DNA of 64,000 nucleotides from Anastatus disparis (lineage: Eukaryota > Arthropoda > Insecta > Hymenoptera > Eupelmidae): assembly GCA_017163975.1 (NCBI GenBank), contig JAFFSR010000280.1, positions 434,001-498,000 of the forward strand, read 5' to 3'. The notes under the pieces were generated by a model that was not told the origin of the DNA, ran no database searches, and worked only from the letters and a program-made list of their open reading frames with translations. Below, in pieces: positions 38,675 to 50,640 of this stretch. The stretch's first letter is position 1, and every line of letters starts with the position of its first letter. The translations under genes were made by a program, and so were the position numbers.

Positions 38675-38880
38675 TGTATTGAGGTTTCAGTGGGTCAGTC
38701 GGTAGAGCGTTGGATTCGTATTCTCGAGGATTTGAGTTTGAATTTCGGACTTGTCGGCCGACTGATACAAGCACCTCTGACGATACATGTGCTTTATTTA
38801 CAAACGCACTGGAAACCTCCGTCGCTAATTAGCATCGCAATTATAGCATAAATACAGCGACGACAAATAAAAAAAACATA
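38675..38880 (+). mobile_element. tRNA-derived SINE, copy 2
   Basis: Matches the copy at 22751-22965 from GAGGTTTCAGTGG through CAGTCGGTAGA, then GATACAAGCACC, CAAACGCACTGGAAACCTCC, GTCGCTAAT and an A-rich tail. Its B box is decayed (GAGTTTGAATTT), so this copy is unlikely to be transcribed by RNA polymerase III. The two copies together define the family, about 200 bp long. Confidence 0.85.
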
Positions 38881-39320
38881 AAAAATTTTCTGTGTTTTGC
38901 TTTTCATTTGTGTTAAATTTTTACAGGATTCGATATTTAAAGTAATACTTAATAAAAATATATTTTTTTCGTTTTCTTTTTTGCGAATTCAATAAAAATA
39001 GAAATATGAAAGATAAAAAAATTCAAAGCTAATAAAATACAATGATTTTATCAAGTATTCAATGATAAAGAAAAGAGTAAATTATATTTTAGTTTTTTTT
39101 TTGACTTCACACAAAATTTACGTAATTTCAAAAGTTTTAAGTAAACATATTTACAAAACGTGAAAAGGCATGTTTTCTCGTCTCAAACTATTGTGTTTTA
39201 ATATCAAGTGTTATTTTATTTAATTACTACAAGTGTAATTATGATGTGTGTATATTTCTTAATTTTAGTAATTATAAATCTAACGCTGTTAAATAAATAC
39301 CAGAGGTTACACATTTGAGT
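38881..39320. other. AT-rich spacer
   Basis: Nothing recognised between the SINE and the next hairpin. Confidence 0.5.
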
Positions 39321-39415
39321 ATATCCCACACAACATGAAAGGTTGCTGCAAGGTTTCAGTAATAAAATTATCTTCACTGAAACCTTGCAGCAACCTTTCA
39401 TGCTGTGTGGGATAT
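39321..39415. repeat. Near-perfect 40-bp-arm hairpin (mini-MITE)
   Basis: Left arm 39321-39360 and right arm 39376-39415 match at 39 of 40 positions around a 15-base AT-rich loop. The single difference would be a wobble pair in RNA. The outer word CCCACACA.CATGAAAGG is shared with the decayed hairpin at 19764-19836, pointing to a mini-transposon family. A small-RNA precursor is the alternative, though such symmetric arms fit a young element better. Confidence 0.8.
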
Positions 39416-42400
39416 AGATATATTAAAAATATACGGCAGACAGTGTAACGACCGAACTGCTGTAGTATGAAGATACGCAGTGGGTTATCAAAGCTATTTT
39501 AGATTAGTTTATGACTGGTTAAAGAATGAAATAGCTAAAAAAATGATTACAATCTTTCACTAATAATAAATCATTTTTTCTATTAATGCGTAATAATTCA
39601 TAATATTTTACAAAAATTTTATAATTTTCAAAAATATTTTAATATGAAAATAACTTTAGCATTGACTATCTATAAATTAGCCAATAAACTGCATTTTAAA
39701 AAATCTCAAATTCCTCAAGAACGTTCATTGCAATAATTTTAAAATAACATTTCACTAAATATTAGAGCTATGATTTCGACAAATAGAATAATTTAAAAGT
39801 CTAATTTTCATTTAGTTATTTCAAAAATCTTTTTCTATTGTCAAATTTTATTTATATGAAAGGAGAAGCATTTATTGAACAATTAACAAAGTTTGAAATA
39901 ATATATTTTGAGTAACTTTATACGTTAATATGCAGATTATGAAATAAATAAATCATATTTTAACTTCAGATTTTAATTGAATACATTAAGATAGGCGTTA
40001 TACCTATGAGATTTATTTAAAATGAAATTTAAGTAAAAGTCAATTTAATATTTTAGAAATTTAACTCACGGCTAAGACAAACACTTTACTTACTAAAGTT
40101 AATATATGACTTTAATACAGCCTTAAATTTCTGAAAGTTGATTATAAATCACTTTTAATATTTGCTTTATCCTTTTAAATTTTCTGCAAAATGAATTTTT
40201 AATGATAAAATTTACTGAAATCAATTCATGTATTCTTTATCGATAAACAGAAGAAACGTTTTTATATCTTTCAAGAATTTGTATAAAAAGGTCAGAAAAA
40301 TAAAATATCATTGCTTTTACTTTAAATTTAAAGCGTCATATGCCATTCCTTATTCTCTTTTGCATATCTCTTAGAAACTTCTTATCTTGTGTATAAAAGT
40401 CTAAGTATTTTTTTTATGCTTTGAAAGATATACATTTTAACTGTATTTCAGCGATTTATTTCTTACAAAATATCATTATTTTAAAATCAATGGAAATTTG
40501 CTTAAACGAATTTATGTGTATCGTGATGGAGAAAGAGAGAAAGAGAGAAAAAGAAACGATACGCGGAAATAATGATTCTCAAGAAGATTTATTAAGGCAC
40601 CGAAGAGCGCGATCTGATTCGATTCATCAGATTCTTGTTTAACCGCACCACTGCACTGAATCTCTCTCTTCAGTTTTTCTTATACCATCGCTGAAACTGT
40701 TATTCGATTATAGCGAGAATTCAATTTAGTTTACTTTTTTTTTGTTTTATAAAAGTAGGATAAAATTCTTGCGGAGTAAGCGAAGGAATTTCATTTTGGT
40801 ATTACAAAGTCTGAGAGATATATTTGATTTCGAGTAATATTTATTTTATTTTAAAATTTATGATTCACTTTTTTACTAGTTTTCTTATATTTATCGATAA
40901 GTTTTATAATCGTAATCATTATTTATTTGTAAGAAAATTTTAATCAACGATTTTTTTTTAATTTTGCAAATATATTCAATATAACGTTTAATTGCTTCAA
41001 AATTTTTAAAATTCTTTCTATTTGTTATTTTTATTCATAAAAAATCGTTCCCAGTTTAATATTTACTAATTCAAAATATAAATGTACTATTAGAAAATTT
41101 TTATTTAACACCCTATTATGTAACAAGTACATAATACTTTCATAGTATCTTAATAAATAAATTTTACAGTGAAAGTAATAGTTTACGTGCAAAGTCGTGT
41201 TTAAATAAAAAAAAAATCTAGGTGGACTAGGTAAAGCTTAAATATTTTTATTTCTTCTGTAAAAAAAATAATTCATTTTGTAGAATGTAAGTTAAATCTA
41301 ATTTTACTTCGCGGGTAAGAAAAGTTAAAAAAAAAGGATTTTCTGTAGCAAATAAATTTATTTAATAAGAAACTTCGACGGTATCTTGATAGAGTTTTTT
41401 TTATAGCTGTAGCAAAACTTTGACGATCCCTCAAGAAAGCGGACGCTTCCTTATTTCACATAGTATCACCTAACCTTTAACTACTCCATCAAACAAGCGA
41501 AAAAACCTTCCTGTTTTTTTATGATACCACTAACCTTTCAGTCCAAAATAAAAGAACGATAAATTGGGTATTCGCTGTGTCCATTACAACAGAAATTTGT
41601 TGTACGTACACGTAAAAGAAATAATCAAATACTTTTTGGATAAAGCCAGATTTAAAATGAGCTTGTTTTATTAAACGGCCAAAGTACTTTAAGGTTGTTC
41701 AAACGTGTATTAGGTGGACTTTGAAAAGTTTAATTGGGACAAGCTTTAGTTATATACACGTGTATTTTGTATAGTTCAGTGGGAGTATTAATTCGATTCA
41801 TTAGTCTTCGGAAAGCCATACGTCAAACTTTCATGGCATAGGGCCCTTGCTTACGTTGCACTAAACTCTAACGGTTAATTAATTTCACTGTATACATATA
41901 CATATTCACACGTATTCCCTCACACATACGCGAGCTTTCGATGCTTTTATAACGTTTGAATATTGTTGGTACAGAAGTGATCAACCAGTCTGTTTCAAGT
42001 TTACTTTTTTTTTTATTCTTTTTTTTTATTTCGTTGACTTTGACGTATTTGCTTTTAATCTTTTAGGTGAAAATGGTTTTAGCAGAGTTGCTTAATTGAG
42101 GTAGGATAATTTTTTTCTTTATTTTATCTGGTAAATGAAATCTGCATTTATAATTAATGCTGGTGTTTTTATAACTATGAATATTGTGAATATAAATTTT
42201 TTGTTAGACTTCATATTTCTATATCTTTTTTTATTTGAGAACTACGTTAAAAATACGTTAATTATGAATAAGTTTTTTTAACGTTTTTTTTTATATAATT
42301 AAACAATTTTATTTATACAAAATGAAAATCATTTTTCAGAATAAAAATAGTCAAAATAATTTTAGAAGGAGGGTGCCTATAAAGTGATTTCTAAAATCTT

Positions 42401-43337
42401 GAAATAAAAAGTGTTTATTCTTTAATTATTAATATCCTTAAGTTATTAGTAAGCTTATGAAGTTAAGTAATATTATCTAATTTACTTCACATTATGAAAA
42501 ACAAAAATAAATGTTTAATTTTAATTTTATGATTGAGATGATATTAATTTTTTCTTTCATTCATGAATTGGTGGTTTTTTAACATTCTTAGAATATTCGC
42601 AAGAATGCTTTTTAAATAAATAACATTTAATTTTTCTATCAATTGTTTCAAAAGTCTGACAAAAGCTTGATTTTTTTACTTATTTATGTAATTTTTTTAG
42701 TCGTTTCTTTCCGATTTCCCTTTATTTTTCCGCGATAGTTTTTTTCTATTTTCATATTTTTACTAAATATAAGTATTAATTATGAAGAAATAAACTAAGT
42801 ACTCTATTGTTTAAGTGATTTGCACTTTTTGTTTAAACTTAGAAACTATTAATAAATCAGTTAAAACATAATGTTCCTTTTCTGTAATGTATTTATTTTC
42901 AAACTATTAATAGCTTAACTTGTTACATTATTCATTTTAATAATGTTAAACCTCTAAGTTTTTGAATCAAATTTGCATTTGTACTTACAGTTAATACCTC
43001 ATTATTTATTACCTCGTTATTTATTAAACTAAATGAATTTTAACATTATTGTTATAACTAAAGATTTTCTTAAGTTGAAAATATATTTTGTGGAACAATT
43101 GTGTCTACTTAAAAGGTCTAATGAGTTTAAAGCAATATATTAAAAAGAATATAATAGCTATCTAAAAAATTCTTGCTAGAATAAATGAAAAAGTAGAATA
43201 ATCTTAATAATTAATTGTATCAGTCAAACATCTGTATCAGTTTCAAAGTACAGAAATATACATATAGATAAACATCCATACATGGACAATTACATAATAG
43301 TTATGTACGTAACTTGAGTGTACACTATATGAAGAAT
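39416..43337. other. AT-rich non-coding region
   Basis: No gene supported. 40500-40690 has a purine-rich run (GAGAAAGAGAGAAAGAGAG) followed by more complex sequence, and 41390-41960 is slightly GC-richer. Neither holds a frame I can defend. Confidence 0.4.
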
Positions 43338-43429
43338 GAATACGGCTGAAACTAATGTTTATCGCTTAAGTATTAGTCACCTAAGGAAGACTATTGTTTA
43401 AGTGATAAACATTAGTTGAGACCATATTC
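43338..43429. ncRNA. Candidate pre-miRNA-like hairpin
   Basis: The 41-base left arm (43338-43378) pairs with 43389-43429 around a 10-base loop. ACTAATGTTTATC pairs without a gap to GATAAACATTAGT. Differences elsewhere are a few single mismatches, one bulged region near the base and three that would be G:U pairs. Weaker pairing extends to about 43331-43440. The arm length, small loop and scattered mismatches are those of a microRNA precursor, but a decayed fold-back element would look similar. The arms do not match any microRNA I recall. The strand cannot be decided. Confidence 0.35.
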
Positions 43430-43567
43430 AGAATCCTTCGCACGACAAAGTTGCGTAAATGATTTTATATTGCTGAGGACGTACAAAGAATTACAAAGAA
43501 AATTGAGTGGGAACTGATGTTTTTATAGGATATAAACATTTTTTGTTCTATGAATTGAAAAATTTAT

Positions 43568-43712
43568 AGTTGAAAGGGTAAATTGACTGATTCACTGAGC
43601 CTACCGATCCAAGTTTTTCAAAAAAATTTTTTTTCTATTTTGTATGCCAAAAGTAAAAGAATATTTTTTGGAAAATTCAGCTTGGTGAATCAATCAAACT
43701 ACCCTTTCAACC
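43568..43712. mobile_element. 145-bp MITE
   Basis: The arm AGTTGAAAGGGTA continuing to TTCACTGAGC (43568-43600) is matched in inverted form by 43680-43712, about 27 of 33 bases. The middle is A/T-rich. No coding content and no second copy in the window. Lies only 140 bases from the miRNA-like hairpin. Confidence 0.75.
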
Positions 43713-46700
43713 ATGGTTTTAATTACGAAAAATAGATTCAATTCACATATAAAATATTTATACATTTTCAGTATTAACAAATGATAGATAAAGGTGGCTT
43801 TCTAATGTTTTGATAATGTTACTCATTTATTAGTTGTTTTTAATTTTATTTGTAAATATCAATCTTTAAAATTTTCGTATTGCTGTTCATTTAACCCCTT
43901 TGATTTTCTAGGAATTATATTTAAACTAATTTATTCCACTAATTTATTTATTACGTTTTTAGTTTCATTTTCTCAACCACTATTCCTACTTTCTTCATCG
44001 CTTTGATCAACGCTTTCAATTTTCAACAATTTTTAAATAAATTTTTCCAATTTAATTTTTTTATAGTTAAGAAAATGATTCAAGAAGATGCGATCATAAA
44101 CTTGAACAATTTAAATTTCCGTTATTATTATAGCAATGCTGATTTGTGTTAGCCTAACTAATTATGCACACTCGTGTTGTACGGTCGACCTGATCTGTAC
44201 GGTCAGTATACTTATACATAATTCAACATTTTGCCGTGGACGTATAAGATTCTCCATAATTATAAATATTTAAACAGTCAAGCGGTGAGCTAAGACATGT
44301 TTAATAAACTCTAAATATATTCAACCGAATACGGTCTACGGTAACACGAAAATTTTTACGGGCATAAAAAATAATGTTTTGATTTATAGTTATTCAAAAA
44401 CTTCTTCCATAATATTAATTTTTAAACAATTTTTCCACCATCGCAAAGCTTCCTCTGATAATAAAGAAAAATTAACCTCAGCTTCAAAGTTATAGACTTA
44501 TTAATAAATTGAATAACTTGTATATGTTAATATTTGCTTTAAGATTACTAAACAAAAATAAAACTATTAATCCATACGTCAGATTCAAAGCCGACACTTT
44601 AGGATTAGATTTATCTATATATAGCGTATATATAAGCAGAACGTTTAGAATCCTGAGAATCCGCTTTTGCTCGTTTAAGTTTCCATCAAAGTTTTACTGC
44701 GCTTCAAGGCACAGACGCATGGAATTTTCAGTGAGGGATAAACGTGTGGGCGGTAGAGGATTTGATTTTTTCTTCTTCTCTACTTTAGGTAAGAAAAAAA
44801 CAAATGGGACATGGACGTTTAGTCATTTGCTTCTTTCTTTTTATATTTGCTTAAAAACTCTTTAGATGGGTAAAGTTACATACTTTAAAAACGATTTGCA
44901 ACGACGAATTTTATGTTGAACTTCTATAGAAAGTTATTATTTGTATGTTTACTTTTGTGATATCGCCGAAAATCGTAAAAGATACTAAGGTATCTTTGAG
45001 AAAAAAGTTTTTTATCAACTTTTTTTTAGTGATTGTTACAGCTTTTATACTTACGTTATACTAAAGTTTATATTAACTTTTTAATTAATAAAATATTTGA
45101 AAATATTACTTTTAAATAATTCAACAATTGAAAATTATTACTTTCGCCATGAAAGTAGAAGGAATTAAGAATATACATTTGATAAAATCTTTTTTATTAT
45201 AATTTTATATAAAAAAATAGTATATTTTTCACCTAGGGAGCAAAAGTGAAGAATGTCATAAATCATGTGTAAATGGTCACCCGAGCCAAAAACAAGAGTG
45301 ACAAACATACGATTTAAGGCATTTTTTATTTGCTTCCGTGAAAATACAATTTTTTCCAACAACGAACCGAAAATACTATATTCAATTTTCGATGCTAGGA
45401 GAAAATGTGGTACTTTCGAGCCACGTGTTAAAAAGAATATCTTAAAATTGAAATAAAATTCGAGACTCAAATGTAATGCACTGTCTTTGTGAGTTATAAT
45501 TTCACTGCTAGAATAAAATTCAATTCTTCATCAAATTCAACAACCTTATGCATGCAAAAACAATTTTGAAATAATTAAAGAAAATAGTGTGTCGTTTGTA
45601 TAATTTCACTAATTTCAATTATATAATTATGCTAGCTTCATTGTATTATAGAGAAAGAAAAAATGCTCAAGTAATTTTTTTTATTTCTTTGTTTGAAAAA
45701 TTTTAAATTTGTCTTCATATATTTTAATAAGTTTCATTAACAATACTTTATTTAGTAAAAAAAATTAATTTTCTTTGGAAGATATAATTAAAAAGTTTAT
45801 TTATAAATTTCGAAATATCTTTTCTTCGGTAACAAAGGAATACAAATATTTTTTTTAGTATAATAAACCCTTTCGTCAGTAATTATTCTTTTTTTTGGGA
45901 ATGGATTTTCCGAAGTTAATATTGTGGATGATGACAAGTTTTGATTAGTTTCAGGCTGCGATTTATTTTCCAAGCCACGCTGTACAGCTTAATTTTATTC
46001 TTCTACTTCCACACAAAGCTGGTGCTCGTAATGCTCCACTCCCTTACTTATCTATCATCATAAAGTGGACTTTAAATCTGTCTAGTTCTTGCTTCCTTTT
46101 TCCATTATTTAATGTCTTAAGTGCTTAGTACGAACGATTATATTTTTTTTATTTATCAATAATTTTTATGGTAGTTTATTTAATTATATATGATTTCATT
46201 TCCAATTTGTTGATAATTGATTTTATTTAATAATTAAATTATTGAAATAGTTGTGGGCTTTATGAGTAGTCCTCTTGCTTAGATATTTTCGTTACAAAAT
46301 GAAACAATATAAGGTGATTAAATCAATTTATACAGTAATTATTAGTATTAATTATACTTCTAAGCTTGTGTAAGGTATATATCATATCTTACGTTAATAC
46401 GAATTTACCAAAATTAACCTTTAAAACAAAATTACGAGAATGTGCATTACTTTTCACATGGATAATGCATGTGAAAAAATAAGGGTCAGATATTGATGAT
46501 CAAATATATAATGTGTTTGTATAGCGTTACATATTCTTAACATATGTATTTTACATATGTTATAATTGTTAAATTTTTAATATAATTTATACATACTGAT
46601 TCAAATTTGAATTTTATATTATCTATATGTTTGCTTTTTACATGGATAATCGAAGAATGAAAAATGTTTTAAATTAAAATTATAATTTTAACGATGTTTT

Positions 46701-49700
46701 TCAAAAAATTTTAGTTGTAAATGTATTAATAAAATTTTATTTTTAAATATCTACACGAATATTTTAACATACAATCTTTGTTTGTTATTTAACCGTTAAA
46801 GTAATCATAAAGGACGCTAACAAATTACGTAACGCAGACGTTAACTAATTGCATAACACCGTTTTCTATCACTTTTGATTCTGCTCTTCTGCAATGTCAT
46901 ATGCTATCATATTTTTGCATTATTCCTCTTTGTTTTTGATCATAATGTAATGCAAAAGAAGATTAAAATCAATGTTAAACTCTAAACGTTATAACGTTAC
47001 ATAATATTTTATAAAAACAATCAAAATTTTAATGCAAGTTTTAGTTAATTATACATTAAAAATTTTATAATAAACATGGTGATTTTTATAAAACATATGT
47101 TCTACGTCAAGGGAACAAGTCATTTGTGAGAATTGTAAAAATATAAAAAATTAATTTCAAAAATTAATTTATTATTAATGTTGATAAACAATAAAAAATA
47201 TCGCATACAAATGTATACGGGCTAGATTGAAATAAAAAATAAAAAAAAAATCTGTTTTATGAAGACAATTAATGTCAATTCCATATGAGTATTTATTCAA
47301 AAAAAGCTGATTATAACTTTTGATGAATAAATTTTTCACACGATATATAAAAGAATATCGTGATTTTTATTATAAACTAATCTTCAATCGATAACGTAGG
47401 TAATGGTAAGTATGAGCAAATTATATTACTTGATCGTGTTATGAACATTATCATTTATACTTTTTTATAACATTAAAATATTTGCATTGGCTTTACATAA
47501 TGTTAAATCACAAGCCTGTTCTTTTATATTATGTAAGATTACTCTTTCATAGACTTTCATTATAAATGTTACATAATGTTTATCACAGAGAAAAATATTT
47601 TTTTTCAAATTTAAGCATCGACTGAAAGTCCTCGAGTAGCAACACATAAGTTTCTAAATTTTTGTTTGAATCTCTCTCTTGCTGTGACGTACAAAAATCC
47701 AAATGTGACGAGAATTTTCGCATAACTTTGACAAAAAGAAATATGTAAAAAATGTCCAAAGACTTTAGGATGACAAGCATAATTTAAAAAAACGTCGCAC
47801 ATACTTAATACAAAGAATACATAAAAAAAAGTTTGTGCTAGAAAATAAACCTTACGCGGTGCAAAGAAAAATTTGGCCAGTCATTAATAGTTTACTTGCA
47901 CGCGAGAATAAATGGTAAATAAATTCATGAATAATTTTTAGATTTTCTCAAACACCGTTCATGATTATTAAAATTAAAAGTTGTTATTTTATCACGCAAG
48001 GACAAAAAATGTATTTGATAAAGGATCTCGAGCAATAACATATAATAACACGTACATTTTTAATATTTCGAATATAATATTAAATTGAAAATTGTGCGTA
48101 ATAGTTGAATCTATTTATATGCTTTCTTTTTCTTTTTGATTATGTTGATTTATTATTTGCAAGTAATATACAGATTTCGAGAAAGTGTATTTTCTTTGGT
48201 TTTTCTTTTAACAAAGAAAATTACAAAAAGAAAAACCTTCATAAATAATGCAATCCGGTTCTATTGTTTGAGCAAAGTGACGTCGATAGAGAAAAAACAG
48301 ACTAAATAATGGTGCTATTTAAAAATTGGTTAACATTGTATTACCACCTTATTATTCTTTTGTTATGAATCATTTATTGAAATAATAATTCTTTTTTATC
48401 TTATTAATTCTGTTATATAACTAAATTTTTCTATAATTGTCTACAATACCATATCTTTTTTCTATATAGAAACTTATTTTGTATTTTAGCTTTTATGTTT
48501 TTCTTATATTTAATCATTTTTGACAAATTGTTGCACATTCAATACGCAAGAAAATGTAATAAACTGTATTTTCATTCACAATAATAATAAATAAAGCAAT
48601 CCAGAATGGCTAATTTCAATTTATTGGACTATACGTTTGTTTGTTTCAATCTAAGTAGTGATGATAAATATGTTATCAGACACAATATAATAATGATTAT
48701 TAATAAAAGGGATGTAGATTTATTGAGGTAATAAAAAGTCTGTGCATTAAAGACTACATTTATTTTGATAATAAAAAGGACTATTTGTGATTAACTCTCG
48801 TGTAAATGAACTTTTTAATAAAAATAACCTTTCGACACGAAAAAAAAACATCAATGTTTACATGGTTTTATGTTTTTGTTCGTTTGATTATCTCGCTCAT
48901 TAAATATTATTGACACGAAATTGTGAGATAATAAGAATTCGTGAATTAAAGTCTCGTCTGCCTGGTATGCATAAAACAAAGTTGATGAATGCGTTACATA
49001 AAAATAGAAAAAATAAATTTTTTGGAAAAAAAATTTTTTGATGAAAGTAAATTAATAATGTTCTAAATAAGGAAAGTGTTAAAATAACAATAAGAAATAT
49101 AATTCATCATAAATAAATTCTTGTTTAATTTTAAATTATCTTAACTAAAAGATAAATATTTTTTTTCACTTTTAAAATTAAGAGTTCTTTTTATTATTTA
49201 CAGGAGTTTCTTTTAACGTATTTGATAAATTTTAATTTTGTAAATTTTACAAAATAACGAAGTTTTTAATCTTATTATTATTACGAACCGTTACTGAACA
49301 TTTAAGAAGATTAAAACAGTACTTTTTTAATAAACAAAAAGCTTAATTCATTTAAATCTTTTATTCTATGAAAAATATTTCATCAATAATGAAATGTGGA
49401 ATATTTATGAAATATTTAAACAAGCACACATGTGTGTATATTTATACAACTTAAAATTAGGTTGCATTAAAATACATTCATAGATGCAGATTAATTTGAT
49501 CTTATAATTGTATCACATTGAAAGTTGCATTATCATTAAATAAAAATTTTCCATCATAATAAATTACACAACAGCATATTTTTTAATTAATTTATTTAAT
49601 TAGAATTAAATTTTTATTTCTCTCAACAATAATATTTCATTATTTTCACAAGCTAATCTCTTATTGCATTCGGCCGTTTAATTAACATCTGTATTTTATA

Positions 49701-49870
49701 ATTTAAATAATACGCTTTTGATATATATATTATGATATTAAAATGATTGTCATTTAAATTAATCGTTATATATTATAATCATAATAAAATTTATCATAAT
49801 ATTACTATTATAAGATCATATATTATTATTATCCTTTTATATCCTAAGCCTCCCTTTCATAAATCCTACT
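43713..49870. other. AT-rich non-coding region
   Basis: No gene supported. 44130-44360 carries TGTACGGTC twice and GAATACGGTCTACGGTAAC. 45229-45456 is more complex than its surroundings and open on both strands (about 63 codons forward from an ATG at 45265 and about 100 codons in reverse), but there is no domain, signal peptide or splice structure. 46538-46562 is a palindrome with 11-base arms (TAACATATGTA). Confidence 0.4.
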
Positions 49871-50640
49871 CAACGATAGCTCAATTCTTTCGCTCGCTTC
49901 ATCTCATCATCGTCGTAAAAAAGACTGGAAATACAGAAAGAAATAGAAGATAAAGAATAAAGAAGAGAAAGAAAAGTCTCACGGTTTAAAAAAAAAGAGA
50001 GAAAGAAAGAAAAGATCCAGGTTAGTCGTCGGCGTAACGCACGTCACGTTTATCCGCAATACGTGGAGGTAAGAAAGTAAAGAAAAAGAAAAGAAGAAGA
50101 AGAAGTAGAAAAAAAAGTGATGGAAAGATTCGTGTCTCGTTTCTTAGAATCACACAACTCACTTCATCCTTCTTTAGATGAAAGAGTACGATGACGTCGA
50201 GTAAGCGGCTTATCATCCTTACCGATGAAGATGAGGAGGAGAAAAAAAAAGTAAAGAAGGAGCAAGCTATTGCATGGCTTTTCTTAGTATATACGAAATG
50301 TTCTCATAGTCGAATACATCTCTCCAAGGCTCTTTGCTTTCTCAACTTCTTCGTTGACAGAGACTTGTCCCATAGGATTTTTAAGGCCATTATTTTTAAC
50401 CCCATTCTATTTTTTTTCTCTTTTTTCTTTCTCTTTTTTTTACTTTACTACTAAAGAAAAAAGCTAAGTCTTCTTCCTTCTTTTCCATTTATTTGAAGAG
50501 GTTCTTCGTGAAACAAGGAAGAAGTTAAATGTACCAGGAGACCGCACAGAGACAAGGAAAACCCTCTGGTCTGTAGAAAACGAAAGGAATTAGAAGGATG
50601 ATTGTGAGACACTTTCTTTTCCATTTAACGCCGTAGCACA
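49871..50640. other. Purine/pyrimidine-rich, less AT-rich block
   Basis: Long A/G-rich tracts (49920-50015, 50070-50120, 50225-50265) alternate with T/C-rich tracts (50395-50450). The region 50015-50220 contains CGTCGGCGTAACGCACGTCACG. Overlapping open stretches on both strands are low complexity (poly-Phe, Lys/Glu-rich) and are not called as genes. Such blocks may be promoter-proximal or 5' UTR sequence of a gene outside the window; this is speculation. Confidence 0.35.

Noticed and set aside
45165..45470. 101-codon minus-strand and 63-codon plus-strand open stretches
   Set aside because: Both are open over the same bases, with no domain, start context or splice evidence. Only one could be real and neither can be supported.
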